From Trema orientale (Eukaryota; Streptophyta; Magnoliopsida; Rosales; Cannabaceae): 64,000 bases of DNA. The stretch lies in assembly GCA_002914845.1 (NCBI GenBank), contig JXTC01000159.1, positions 129,523 to 193,522 of the forward strand. The letters are read 5' to 3'. Below are positions 34,971 to 46,690 of this stretch, in pieces. The notes under the pieces were generated by a model. It had not been told where the DNA came from, did no database searches, and was given only the letters and a program-made list of their open reading frames with translations. The position numbers and the translations under genes were made by a program. Within the stretch, counting starts at the first letter, position 1, and each line of letters begins with the position of its first letter.

Positions 34971-35052
34971 CTCAATACAATTGGGATGGATCAAATCGAT
35001 ATTATTGGGACGAATCAATAGTCAATATAATACTAGCACGTACATCTATTTA

Positions 35053-35488
35053 GGGTTTCTAACACTTATACCTACAAAAACTGAAAAATAATTACAAAAA
35101 TACGGAAGTCAGGCTTTTTTTTCAATTTTTGTACGGTTTTAATTAGGAAAATATCACCTTTTAAAAAATATTTAAAAAAGTACTATTTTCAAAATAGTTA
35201 CTGGTTACTAGTTTCTGGAAACTGGTTACTGGCTACCAGTTATATATCAGTTATAATGGTTACTGGTTACCAGTTATATATCAGTTATAAATATTTTTGG
35301 TTACTAGTTACCAGTTTTCAGAAATTGGTTACCAGAAACTAGTTACTATTTTAAAAATGTTATTTTTCTAAATATTTTTAAAAAAAATGTATTTTTCTAA
35401 TAAAAACTATACCGAATTTTGAAAAATACAAAACCACCGTATTTTTCAAAAAAATTTTCTTAAATACCGTATACTTTCTAATTTCCCC
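35053..35488 (+). mobile_element. GGTTAC-palindrome repeat, copy 2
   Basis: 436 bp, starts GGGTTTCTAACAC, ends CTAATTTCCCC. Flanks ATCTATTTA (35044-35052) and ATCCATTTA (35489-35497) match at 8 of 9. Length and ends agree with copy 1. The core alternates GGTTACTGG and CCAGTTATATATCAG words. Confidence 0.8.
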
Positions 35489-35612
35489 ATCCATTTATCC
35501 ACATAAAAAGTCCACTACGTACGACTGGGCCTATGAGCCTGGTCCAAACTATTCAGCTGAAATTAGAGAAATTGACCTGCCTAATAGGATTATGAACTCC
35601 AATGATTTTTTA

Positions 35613-35788
35613 AGAGTGTTTTGAAAAATGACATTTCTACTAGTGTCATATTATTATGTGACAAGGTTACATAATTTATGATTATAAAATTATGACTTTT
35701 TTAGGACCAATCAACTATTACAAATTATGTGACGAGGAGTCACACCAATATTTTGACACTACTAAAAAGTCATTTTTCAAAACATTCT
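35613..35788. mobile_element. 176-bp fold-back MITE with TA flanks
   Basis: AGAGTGTTTTGAAAAATGAC at the left pairs with GTCATTTTTCAAAACATTCT at the right. Inner inverted pairs (TAGTGTCA, ATGTGACAAGG / GAGGAGTCACA) continue toward the centre. TA lies on each side (35611-35612, 35789-35790). Confidence 0.7.
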
Positions 35789-37376
35789 TAGAAAAGTTAT
35801 TTTCGTCAAAATTACTACTATTTATGTCAATTTCTCTAAAACTACAAAAAGGATTATGTAAAAAATATAAATGAATAAATAAAATGAATGGTGAAGATAT
35901 CCTTCGGACTTCTAATCATTCTTTTATTTTTGAAGCAGGTAAACAAAAAAAAAAAAGAAAATGAAACTTTAAAATGTGAAACACTTACATTAATGTTTCC
36001 AAATAAGCGCATAATACCTTTTGTCTAAACCGTCATCTAAACACAAGACAGAGCTATGAAGCATATACTTTTTTTTCGAGTGAAAAAACATTAAAAAGAT
36101 AATATTATGTCTAAACGGTGTCACGAAGCATAACGAGAAAAATTAATGGAAATAAAATTAAGACTAAAGGCTTGCTTGCTAATGTTATAATTTTAGGCTT
36201 CTTACAAAATTCCAAGCGCAAAGTACCAAAAATTGAAAAATCTTAAATGGGCTTATTTTTTTGGAAAAATTCTGATTAAAAAAATATCACTTTTAAAAGT
36301 TTTAATAGAACAATAATATTTTTAAAAAATATTTAGAAAAATATCATTTTTTTAAAATTGATATTTTACAATTGTACTTAAGGTAACCAGCTAGGTTACT
36401 TAGGGTTACTAATCCAGTTATCTGAAGTAACTGATCAAGTTATCTTAGGTAACTCGACTTGCTATCTTAAGTATGTTTTCAATTAATAAAAAATGGTATT
36501 TTTCTAAATACTTTTAAAAGTTATACTTTGATAAGTAAATTCGGGATTTTTCAAAGTAATTTCAAATTCCGGAATTGTTCAATTTTTTTTTTTTGGAAAA
36601 AATTACAATAAAAAATCAAATTTCCTTTATTATTTTTTGAAAGTATAATTAAGATTTTCTTAAGCAACATCTCTGAAAGATTTTCACCACTTATTTCATT
36701 ATTTTATTTCTTTTTGAAAAAAAAGGGGAAGATTATTACTAAAATACTCTTTGTTTTAAACAAATATGGAAAAAAAAATCTTGTGTTTTTAAAAATTCAA
36801 AATAAGTATCTTCTATTTTAGGAAAACTATCACTAAAATACTATGTGAAAAAAATCATTGTATTGTTAAAATTTCAAAATAAATAATTCTATTTGAATTA
36901 TTATATCGTTTGCTACCTTTGACTAATCAAAGGCTACAAAAAAATTAGTTAAATTAATATTTTATCTGTTATTATATTATTTTAAGACACACACCACCTT
37001 GAAAATGGAGAGATAATATATATGGTCTAAAACCTCTTTAATAAAATAAAATAAAATAAAAAAACCTCTTCCCTCCATAGAAGCTACCTTTAACATAAAA
37101 GAAATTTGTCACTTTTGAAATTTTGGAAAATTTTATATTTTTTTCTGAATTTGTGTTGCAACTATGGAAAGCAAAAAAAAAAAAAAAAAAAAAAAAAATC
37201 CTTTAGTCACTTTCAAAATTTCCGAAAATTTTAGATTTTTTTTTCTTTTTCATAGTTTGTGTTACAACTAAGATGGTATTTTAGATAATATGTATTCTCT
37301 CTCCTAAAAATAAAGGAGAATAGGGTAAACGAAAACTTAAATGAACAAGGTTAAGAGCTACATTATCTCCTAGTTT
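35789..37376. other. AT-rich stretch with a diverged GGTAAC repeat
   Basis: At about 36190-36560 is a distant relative of the GGTTAC-type repeat (AAGGTAACCAGC, AGTTATCTTAGGTAACTCG between ATATCATTTTT blocks). A long A-run lies at about 37173-37197. No gene. Confidence 0.45.
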
Positions 37377-37545
37377 TTTTTATTTTTATTTTTAAAAAGT
37401 GGGGCTTAACTAATGACCACCACTTACTACAAATTAAAGGAAAATGGCACACACACACACTACCAAGGTTTGAACCCCTGACCCCCCCAAACACACACAC
37501 ACAACCCTCAAACCTTGGACCAACTGAGCTAACCCCCGTTGGCGT
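37377..37545 (-). mobile_element. tRNA-derived SINE with a perfect 16-bp TSD
   Basis: On the minus strand the head reads GGGTTAGCTCAGTTGG with a polymerase III A box (TAGCTCAGTTGG, complement of about 37520-37531), then a B box GGTTCAAACC (complement of 37467-37476). The 3' end, at the left on the plus strand, is a T-rich (A-tail) tract. The target duplication CATTATCTCCTAGTTT is perfect (37361-37376 and 37546-37561). A GT/AC dinucleotide tract lies between the boxes. Confidence 0.88.
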
Positions 37546-37561
37546 CATTATCTCCTAGTTT

Positions 37562-38454
37562 AGACAGTAGGTAAACAAAAAGCTTGAGAATCCGTCCCGC
37601 CCGACCCGAAGAAACGGGTCCACATCATCAACTAGAGCATCGGGTTTTACCCACCCAGCATGTTCGTTTCGGGTACGGTTCTTATTTTTTAGGGTTCCCG
37701 AACCTGATTCATGTTAAAAAAAAAAATTATAATTAAATTAACAAATGAATAAAGAAGAAGAAAGGAGGAAGAAAAATTAGGAAACCCTAATTTCCTAAAT
37801 GTCTCCACTCTTCTCAATTTCCTTCCAGCCGTCCATTGCCTCTGCTAGACCACCACAGCCTCACATCTCCATGGCTCCCTCAAGTATCTTGAAGGAGCTT
37901 TGCAACCTTCTTATGATGGATTATGAGAGAAAGACGAGAATAAATTGTCCTTGAATGGTGTCGTCTCAATTTTTTGCTTTGTTTTTTGTTATTTGTTTTT
38001 TTTTTCTCTTTTGAATTCTTCAGTGGATTGGGGAGGTGAGTTTTAACGTGCATATGACAATTTAATGCCTTGTGAAAGATAGGCAAGAATGAAGATAGAA
38101 AAGAGGAAAATGTGGGCGTGATTTTAGTAATACATTATTTACAGAGAATAATCTGGTGCAACGTAAATTCTACAAATCAAGGTTAAATATTGTACAATAT
38201 CTTTGTAATTTACTTTTTTTGTTTCCGTAATTATCTGCATTAATTGCCTTTTATTACAAATGTTAATGCTAATGATTTTAATTTGTACAGCATGATTTAT
38301 TTTTATTTTGAAATTGTGTATATGGCTGTGGCATATTTTAAAATCCTGTACAATTGGTTAAGATCAATATTTTCCCTTTTCTTTTAAAAATTTTTATTAG
38401 TAGGGAAGATTTTCTTTTTATGTTTTGATTATGCCTGTTACCTAGCTGTTTATG

Positions 38455-38456
<2 letters not shown>
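37562..38456. other. intergenic stretch, no gene supported
   Basis: The part 37590-37710 is GC-richer (GGGTTTTACCCACCC, TTCGGGTACGG), reminiscent of the subterminal parts of the hAT elements here, but no ends were found. Confidence 0.35.

Positions 38457-38524
<68 letters not shown>
38457..38524. repeat. TA microsatellite
   Basis: A long uninterrupted AT run, adjoining MITE copy D on its left side. Confidence 0.95.
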
Positions 38525-38526
<2 letters not shown>

Positions 38527-38762
38527 CAATCTAATAGGTATTTTTTTTGGACATAGTTATAAGTATTTCTTTCTTTAACCGGTAAATTATTATAATTTAG
38601 GTAGTTAAAAAAATAAAAATAAAAATAAAAATTCATTGTTTAATATTTTTTTCTCCACTTTTTATCATGAAAATACATACATAATCAATTTAATTGGACA
38701 AAATAATACCTATAATAGGTAAAAAAAAAAAAAAAAAAAAAAAAACCTATTAGATTGGTACC
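38525..38762. mobile_element. TA-microsatellite-associated MITE, copy D
   Basis: Begins CCAATCTAATAGGTA directly after the TA run and ends CCTATTAGATTGGTACC before another short TA run. Body shared with copies A-C. It contains a long A-run before the right end. Confidence 0.7.
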
Positions 38763-39477
38763 ATATATATATATATTTTTTTGAACCAGAGATATTATAT
38801 TAAGTATAATTAATACGTATGCAATATCATATTAAATATAATGATAGACGTGATAAGTTTTTTTTTTTTTCTGACGAAGATATCATATTAATTATAATTA
38901 ATAGGGATACATAGGTATATGTCAGTTTTAAAGCCCAAAACTCAATGAATGACCCAAGCCCAAAGTTTATAGCAAATTGTCCAACTAAATGATCCGTTGA
39001 GATCACAGCCCAAATATACCCTTAGCTGGTCGAGTCAAACCTCAAATCCATTTATCTCGCTGTCCCTATTTCTAGTCATCTTCTTCATCTTCCTTGATAA
39101 CTTCGATGCCGGAAATCAGGGGTGAACGATCCACGATAGCCATCTGTGGTATATACTCGAGATCCATCGCTGTGATACTCGGCATTTTCACGGTCATGTT
39201 CAATGTTCGAAACTCAGATCCTATCATCACACTCACTCACTAATTTTTTTTATTTAACAATTCTCACTACACAATCCTCTTCTTCACTATTCTTCCACTC
39301 ATACTTTCTGATTTTGTATATTTGTTATATTTATATTTTTATTTTGTTGCAATACAAGCTGCATATTTATGACAAGTACCAATACATATGCTATAATTTC
39401 GAATTTGAGAGAATCTGGGTTGGGTTCAATATTTGTTTGGTACATATTTGATTTCTCTTTGATTTATAAGTATATGA

Positions 39478-41100
39478 ATTTAGTTCATAAACTTGTGTCT
39501 TTGCTTAATGAAATTATGTATTTAGTTCATGAATTTGTCAGTGTGGTTCATAACTTTATATCTTTAGTTCATAGAATTATATTTCATATATGAGAATATA
39601 TCTCATATAAATTGATACTGGGCATATTATGTTCCTAAGTTTAAGTTTTTAGTTCATTTACTTAAATCTTTGGTTTAAATTCATAAGTTGTTTGGTTTAT
39701 GAAATTTTGTTTTTCGTTCATGAAGTTATCAGTGTGGTTCATACATTTGTTTCTTTGGTTCATAAAGTTATGCTTCAGATATGAGAATATATCTCCTTAA
39801 AAATTTTCTATTTGGTATATGAAGTTAGGTATTTGGTTCTATTTGATTTTTTTTGCTGATATTATTTTGTTTGGTTCAGTAAGTAAAGTAGTGTATATGA
39901 TGTCACTAACCCAAAATATACTTATGTACAAGATCATGTTGTGGTAATTATTTTGGTACTTCTGGTATATTTTTGAGATTTTATCACTGGATACTGTCAA
40001 TTCCATTGTATGAGTAAATGAGTATGTATTGCCTTAGCTCTAGATCATATTTTTTATTTGATATTGTTGTGATATTCCAAGTTCCATTGGCTTTGTTAAT
40101 TTGGAGGCTCTAGGAATCAATTATATTGATTCTACTATATTTGTACATTTGAGTCATATCGGATTTTTAGCTCACAAACCCATATCAACTATGTTTGAGT
40201 CATGAGGTATTTTGCTTTTAGCCAGAGTTGATTAACAATCATGAACTTCTTATGTATAAAAAAAAAGGGAAAAAAAAAAAAAGAATGGGATAGATAGTAT
40301 GTACAATACTATTTGAATGGCTGGTGCATTTTTTATGCTTCAAACTTTTGCTTAGTTGTCTTAGTTTAATGGACCATTTCTTGGATATCATTGGTGGAGC
40401 ATTCATGAGCTCGAGTACACACATTCATGAAATATCCAATTTTATTTAGTTCATGAATTTTTCTTAGTGGTTCTTGATTTTTTCATAGTCATTCATGAAA
40501 TTTTCGTTCATAAATAATAAGTTGAGTTCATAAATTATATTTTATAAATTTTAGGTTCATTATTTTTTCAATACTTGGTATTGTGAACTGATTTCTATAT
40601 ACTGTTTGTTTTAACTGCATAATTGTGTATGGTTCATAGTTGTCAATTTAAAAGACAAGTTCATGTAATATCCAATTCTGTTTGATTCATGAATTTTTCT
40701 TAGTGATTCATGATTTTTTCATAGTGGTTTATGAATTTTTCATTGTCGTTCATAAACAATCAATTGAGTTCATAAATTATATTCTATTGATTTTAGGTTC
40801 ATTATTTTTTCAACACTTGGTATTGTAACTTGATTTTTGTACAGTATTTGTTTTAATTGCGTAATTGTATGTGGTTCATAGTTGTCAATTTAAAAAGCAA
40901 CTTCATGTAATATCCAATTCTGTTTGGTTCATAAATTTTTTATAGTGGTTCATGAAATTGTCATACTGGTACATTAATTCTTAATAGTGGTTCATGTATT
41001 CTTCATTACGGGCTTAATTTATGTTTGTTTAATAAGTTTATATATTTCGTTCATAACCTTGCGTATTTGGTTCATATATTTGCAGATTCAAAATATAATA
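39478..41100 (+). repeat. dense TTCATRAA/GGTTCAT motif region with a 240-bp tandem repeat
   Basis: About thirty TTCAT words, mostly GGTTCATAAA or AGTTCATGAA, are spread along the plus strand. Within it, units 40424-40659 and 40660-40901 are tandem copies, with a third partial copy from 40902 (shared TAATATCCAATTCTGTTTG and CATAGTTGTCAATTTAAAA). The reversed word is scattered at 41640-42640. No coding sense is apparent. Confidence 0.75.
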
Positions 41101-41152
41101 GAAAATTCTAAATACATCCAAAATTGCATATACTACAACTTATCCACGATAA

Positions 41153-41347
41153 GATGAGTATAATAGAATATATTATACTGATTGTGGAATGTTTATCTTC
41201 AAAAAGACAGAGACATTGAGAATGGATGAGAACTTAAAAGAAATAACGCAAGACAAAATGACATTCTATCGACAAAAAATGGTTATAGAACTTCATCACT
41301 GGACTGAAGAGAAGCAAGAAATAGCTACGAAAGCTATAAAGAAATAG
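41153..41347 (+). pseudogene. C-terminal remnant of a Ulp1-like (C48) cysteine protease
   Basis: One open frame of about 64 codons to a TAG at 41345-41347. It contains TDCGMFIFKKTE, the catalytic-cysteine box (DCG-hydrophobic-F) of Ulp1/SENP proteases, then FYRQKMVIELHHW, which matches the F..K...EL helix that follows in plant transposon-borne Ulp1 domains. The His and Asp parts of the triad are not visible upstream, where the frame is lost, so it is inactive. In active relatives this domain cleaves SUMO-type conjugates; the role in transposons is not settled. Confidence 0.65.
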
Positions 41348-41937
41348 AAAAGTGAAATTAATAAAAAAGAATACAGTTTTGTTTGGTTTAACTAGATTGA
41401 GGGAAGTTTATAATTTAAAAAAGCGTAATCATTTAACAAAGATGATGACTTTTAATATTTTTGATTGTGAAAATGATGAATATTTTATCATTGGTACATG
41501 AATATTGAAATATTATATCTTTAAGAAAGTATCATTGATTCATTACATTTTGAATATACTTTTGATATATTATTAAAGCTCAAAAATCTTCTTCTTCTTT
41601 TGGCTGATAAAACAAATATGAGTTAATATGCTTGAATGACGGGATATGGCCATAGTTCATAACGCCATTTGAGTGGTTCATAAACTTACGTGTGTGGTTC
41701 ATAGATTCTCTGTTTAATTCATATATACCCAAACTTATGCATATATCAGGTTCATAAGGCCATTTGAGTGGTACCACATATATTATATGTACATGAGTAC
41801 ATGAATTTATGAGCAAGGTATATGAACACATGAACCATTCTATTTGATACCAAGACCCAAAATTAATGTACCAAAATATACCCAAAAAAAATCTTCGTTT
41901 TAAAAGAACATAAACTATAACTCTGTACAAAAAGAAT

Positions 41938-42129
41938 TTAACGATCCTTATGCCTTTTCATCCTATTCGGAACACATAATTCCGCAAGAATTAGATTTCT
42001 ACAAATTTTTCGATTGTAGTTCAATTGTTTGCATCGACCGCATCTCATTTGTTTCTTCTTCTTAAACTCACCAGCTGGAAGACTTCTATACTTTTTTGGC
42101 CTGCTAACATTGGCTTTCTCAATATTGGA
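41938..42129 (-). pseudogene. C-terminal tail of a MULE (mudrA-like) transposase with a zinc knuckle
   Basis: A minus-strand frame ends in a TAA at 41938-41940. It reads SRPKKYRSLPAGEFKKKKQ followed by MRCGRCKQLNYNRKICRN. The GRPKK..R...GE linker and the C-x2-C-x4-H-x4-C knuckle are standard at the end of MULE transposases after the SWIM finger; here the histidine is a tyrosine. The DDE core and SWIM finger are not recognisable upstream, so it is a decayed fragment. Confidence 0.7.
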
Positions 42130-42915
42130 TAGGAGGACAACTTGCTCTTTAACAAATAAGAAAAATACAATAATTACAACAGGTACATGAAAACATAAAC
42201 TTGTACGTGATTCTGCAAACTAGGTACATTATCATATGAACAGGAATGAACTAAAGACATATTTCAACTGTAGAACTTAAAATATTCATAACAAATAACC
42301 AGAAAACATGAACCAAACAAAATAATACTGAACATCTTTTATCAACAAAACACAAGACAACAGTATTGTCACATTAATGCCATATACCACTAAAGAAAAC
42401 ACATATACCACGAATCGTATATACAAAGAATAGAAATATATGAACTAAATACCTACAAAGCAGGAATACAATATACCACGACCAAAATCATATGTACCAA
42501 GGTAATAAATATATGAACCAAACATACAAACTACTGAATATCTTCATCGTCAAAAACTAGAGAATAGTAACACCATATACCATAACAAAAATCATATATA
42601 CCGCTACAAAAAATATATGTACTACGAAAAAAATTAATGAACTATTACCAATTATAAAAAATAATTCCAAAACACACAAGAAAATACAAATAGAACTCAA
42701 ATCTAACAAAAAACAAGAGTATGCTTGAATTTAAAATATTTTTAATACGGATTATCAAAAAAAATCAAAATCCCCAAAATTAAATACAACTAAAATAGGT
42801 AAAAACGCAACCACAAGCATCATCAAATTACTCAAATCAAAATGAAGAAAACAATACATACCAAGATAAGATCAAAATCAAGATTGAACTCGAATAATGA
42901 AGATCAAAATCGAAG

Positions 42916-43020
42916 TTGCCAAAAACGCTGGAGAAGAAGAGATAGAACCATACAACGCTGGAGAAGATAAAAATGAACCAAACAACGCTGAAGAAGAAGA
43001 AGAAGAACCAAACAAAGCCA
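42916..43020. repeat. 30-bp tandem repeat, about three copies
   Basis: Units starting AACGCTGGAGAAGA and ending GAACCAAAC (about 42923, 42953, 42983) repeat with changes. The open frames here (plus-strand Glu-rich, minus-strand Phe/Ser-rich) merely translate this repeat. Confidence 0.65.
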
Positions 43021-43489
43021 GAAAACAACACGATTTTGCAGGAGATTCAAGAAGAACAATTTGGAAAATCAATGGCTGAACAATAAAAAACAGAGAGAGA
43101 AAGAAGAATGAGGCAAAAAAAAAAAACAGAGAAAGAAGAATGAGAGAATTTCGGAAAGTGAAAACGTAAAATACTGAACAACTTAATTAAGGGCATAATT
43201 GGAAAAGAAAAATATTTATTAGCTAAAAGTTTTTTAAATTTTAAATGGGTGGACATTTTGCTATAAATTTTAAGTGGTGGACATATGCTATATCAAATTT
43301 AAAAACACGGACATATACCAGAATATCTCTAATTAATATGTATATGCAATATTCTATTAAGTATAATGAGAGACGTGAGAATTTAAAAAGAAAAAGAAAA
43401 AAGAAAAAAGATGCAGAAGGCCCAAAAGTTGCATTGTTTATGTAGTATTAAAAAAAGGCCCAAACTGAATTCTGCAATAATATTTAAAA

Positions 43490-43785
43490 GGGGCTTATAG
43501 AAATATGACCAAATTTTGGGCCTAATTTCAGTAAATGTCCCTTTGTCAAAAGTTATAGCAAAATGTCCGGTATATATGCATATATACCAAGTGTAAAATT
43601 TTATATACCAAGTATAAAAAATTATATACCCAGTGCATTTCAGAACAGTAACTAAAATTGGTAGATATGTGTATCTACCAAGTGTAAAAATATATCTACT
43701 TGGACATTTAGCTATAAAATTTTTAAAGTGGACATCTACTTAATCAAATTTAAAATTTTGGTCATCCACCTAAATTTCTCTATTT
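43490..43785. mobile_element. MITE-like inverted repeat related to the MULE ends
   Basis: GAAATATGACCAAATTTTGG..AGTTATAGCAAAATGTCC at the left is echoed in inverse by GGACATTTAGCTATAAAATT..GGTCATCCACCTAAATTTCTC at the right. The interior repeats TATATACCAAGTGTAAAA. The wording resembles the terminal repeats of the MULE just to the left. No clear TSD. Confidence 0.5.
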
Positions 43786-43789
43786 TTTA

Positions 43790-44689
43790 AAATGACCCAA
43801 AATTTGGTCTCAAAACAAATTCTTTATTACTGAGCCCAAGAGGCCCAATCATGACAAACCCGAACGCGAAATCCGACAACCGAAACTTGAAAAATCGTAG
43901 ACGACTCCGGGCTGGTATCAGTTCCCCCTTCTCAAAATCCGAACCCAAAAAACCAAACACCATAAAATCGACCCATCACGCCCGTACCAGAGACATAGGA
44001 GCAGCTAACGTCACCAAGAAGAGAGAAGTTTTCCGTCCTTTTTTTTTTATTTGCCCCTAAAAAACTCCCTTACCCGTCCAAACTCTTTATCTCTACACCG
44101 AACTCTCTCTTTCTCCTTGGAAGTCCCATTTTTCTCATATTCGTTCTTTGTTTTGTGGAAATCTAAAGGTATGTGTTTGTTTCTTTTATCAAATTGTTAT
44201 TTTGAATTACAATTGAGTGGATAATACCTGTATGAGGTAAGATAATGTCAGTCTATTGAGTTTCATGATTAAAAATGCATTCATCACTACATTTGGAAAA
44301 ATAACTTTCGTAGAATCGTAATAGTGACAAGTTATGTGATCTCTTGTCCTAGTGACTGTGACTCTATCACACTATTGATGACACATAGTCATAATAAATA
44401 TGGGGAAGTGAGACAGGTCTAATATGGGTCTTTCCCACGTGTCAAATTGGAAGGTAATTTCATCCTTTTTCTAGCCGAGACTCCTAGAAAAGTCATGTGG
44501 TGGTAAACAACTACTAACTAGAATCAGGTCCATTTTTCCTTCTACCATGTTGTGGACTGGCCAGTGGGTCTATTATTTGCGGAACCCGGAAGTCCATTTC
44601 AGGCCCAATTTCTGCCAGTTGGATGGTATTGGGCCACTGTTGAACTCGGGCAGCTGTATTCTCTCGTGAAAATTTCTCGTGAAAATTGC
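43790..44689. other. intergenic stretch with an orphan leader-like segment
   Basis: The part 44060-44170 is CT-rich and ends in AAATCTAAAG|GTATGTG (donor at about 44169), exactly like a plant 5' untranslated exon with its first splice donor. No coding exon of a matching gene follows before the repeats at 44690. The frame 43851-44060 has no recognisable domain. Confidence 0.35.
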
Positions 44690-45035
44690 GCCATGTACGA
44701 CTTTTTTAGGAAAAATAAAAGTTTGAAAAATACGGTGAGTTGTGTTTTTTTTAGAAATAATATGATTTTTATTAGAAAAATATCATTTTTTAAAATAGTT
44801 ACTAGAACTAATAATCAAAGATATTTATAACTAGTATATAATTGGTTACTGGTAATCAGTAATCATTTTTCAGAAATTAGTAACTAATAACTATTTTAAA
44901 AATAATATTTTTCTAATTTTTCAAAAAAAGTGATATGTTTCTAATAAAATCGTGGGAAAATTAGAAAAAAAAAAAAATTATCTCCATATTTTTGTAATTC
45001 TTTTTGAATTTTTATGGGTAAAAGTGTAGAAACAA
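44690..45035 (-). repeat. GGTTAC-palindrome repeat, copy 3 (minus, diverged)
   Basis: Carries AATTGGTTACTGGTAATCAG and TAGTTACTAGAACT words between ATATCATTTTT blocks, and ends GGGTAAAAGTGTAGAAAC, the inverse of the 5' end of copies 1 and 2. Confidence 0.6.
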
Positions 45036-46209
45036 AATGCGTAACTTAACAGACATTCCTAGGACTCAACTAGATGATGTTACACAAAGGCACAGAGCCA
45101 TTCAGGGGTGAGTGGGAGCTTAAGCACCACTGAAATTTAAAAAATATCACCCTTTTATATATAATTTTTATATATATCATTTTATATACAAATTTTTATA
45201 TATGCATACATCTTTCAAAAAAACTTGTAGGTAAGGTCCCACTCAAACTATTGTATTTTCACAGATATTACTAGCACATAATAGTTTATATCTTTATATT
45301 TTTGAAAAAAAGTACAGTTTTTTTTTTATTAATTTTTTTGATAAATTAAGTTGAATTAAGTTAAGTTTAAAAAAAAAAAAAAAAAGCTATAAAAATCTTA
45401 AAAACTTAAATTTTAATGAGCCACCATCACCTCAAAAGTTCAAATTAAGCCCAATTTGATTACAAGTGCCACTTTTTTTTTTTAAAACTATATGATTAAA
45501 CGTAACACCACCACTAAATAATCTTGAATTGGCTTTAAAAAAAGGAAAATTAGAATGGGTGCTCTTTTAATGGATGACAATTTAATTTATTTTTATATAT
45601 TGAGAAAGAGATCTTCAATATTGACAATGGAGTTTTCATATAATATTTTCAAAGCAAGAAAACTCATTGAGGACAATTATAGTATTTTTTTTTTTTAATT
45701 TTAAAGTTTAAACCCCACTGGAAAAAAGCTTTTACGTACATGAGTTAGCGACAACAATGGCTAGCACATTTGTTGTTTCCATAGTTCATATGGATCACAC
45801 TCACGACCCTCAGTGCTGGAACATTGAGAGAATTGTCATATACTTATTGATCAAAGCGACGGGTCTATTCGCAAGGACCGACTTCGACACCTCATTCTAA
45901 TAAATATATTTTTTTAGGTTTTATGGGTAAATGCTTGAATGTTTTATTTGATATATCCAATACGCAAACAATAAACTGATTTATTTCGTATAAAAATTAA
46001 TTTAGTTAGTATATAAACGGATTTACCACGAACATACTTTAAAATTGGGTCATTTTGATATACATCATACAACAAATGTTATATTCGGTTATTCACCTTA
46101 AAAGAAAATAAAGAGAAAAAAAAAAGACATTTACTACATAAAGTGTAAAAACTGGATATTTCCTCTAATTACTCTACATAGTAAGCAAAGACCCGTAATA
46201 TCCATAGGG
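45036..46209. other. AT-rich stretch, no gene
   Basis: A CAGGGGTGAGTGGGAGC word at about 45105 resembles a hAT left end but has no matching right end nearby. Long A and T runs. Nothing coding is supported. Confidence 0.4.
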
Positions 46210-46690
46210 GAAATTAGGCCATACATGGCCCTTTTTTGAAAAGAATTTGAAAAATACGCTGAGTCAGTTTTAGTTTTAGTTTTTTTTTGTACGTATTTTT
46301 TCAGAAAATATCATTTTTTAAATTTATTTTTAGAGAAATGTCATTTTTTAAAATGGTTACTAGTTACCATATTTGAAATTGGATACAGATTACCAGTTAT
46401 AACACATTCCTTTTTCTTTTGTTGTTCTTTTTTTTACTCTCCCTTTTTTGTACTTTTTATTTTTCCTATTTTTATTACTAGTTAAAATATTTTCTTATCT
46501 CCTTTTTTTTTTAATTTAATTTTAAATACCTTTGGTAACTAGTTACCAGTGTTCAAAAATTAGTTATTGGTTACCAGTTACTATTTAAAATATAGTATTT
46601 TTTTATAACTTTTTTAAAAAATGACATTCTAAAAAAAATATGGTAGAGGATTTTAGAAAAAAAAAAAAAGACCCAACGTATTTTTATAAT
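46210..46690 (-). repeat. GGTTAC-palindrome repeat, copy 4 (minus, diverged)
   Basis: Begins GGGGAAATTAGG, the inverse of the CTAATTTCCCC end. Contains TGGTTACTAGTTACCA and GGTAACTAGTTACCAG on either side of a T-rich insertion (about 46395-46530). Confidence 0.6.

Larger units (their letters stand above)
38904..43329. mobile_element. Mutator-like element with Ulp1 and mudrA relics (Kaonashi/CUMULE type), 9-bp TSD
   Basis: The 4426-bp unit begins GGGATACATAGGTATATGTC and ends GACATATACCAGAATATCTC, which pair as inverted ends. The inverted similarity continues inward (TATAGCAAATTGTCCA at about 38980 versus the complement of TGGACATTTTGCTATA at about 43251). It is flanked by the perfect 9-bp repeat TAATTAATA (38895-38903 and 43330-43338). 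Inside are a Ulp1-like protease remnant on the plus strand and a MULE-type zinc-knuckle tail on the minus strand, ending toward each other. Mutator elements carrying Ulp1-like ORFs are known as Kaonashi in Arabidopsis and CUMULE in melon. All visible coding remnants are partial. Confidence 0.85.

Noticed and set aside
42837..43256. Hydrophobic Phe/Ser-rich minus frames and a Glu-rich plus frame
   Set aside because: They come from a 30-bp purine-rich tandem repeat read in different frames.
45105..45540. hAT element starting CAGGGGTGAGTGGG
   Set aside because: No matching right terminus or 8-bp duplication could be found.
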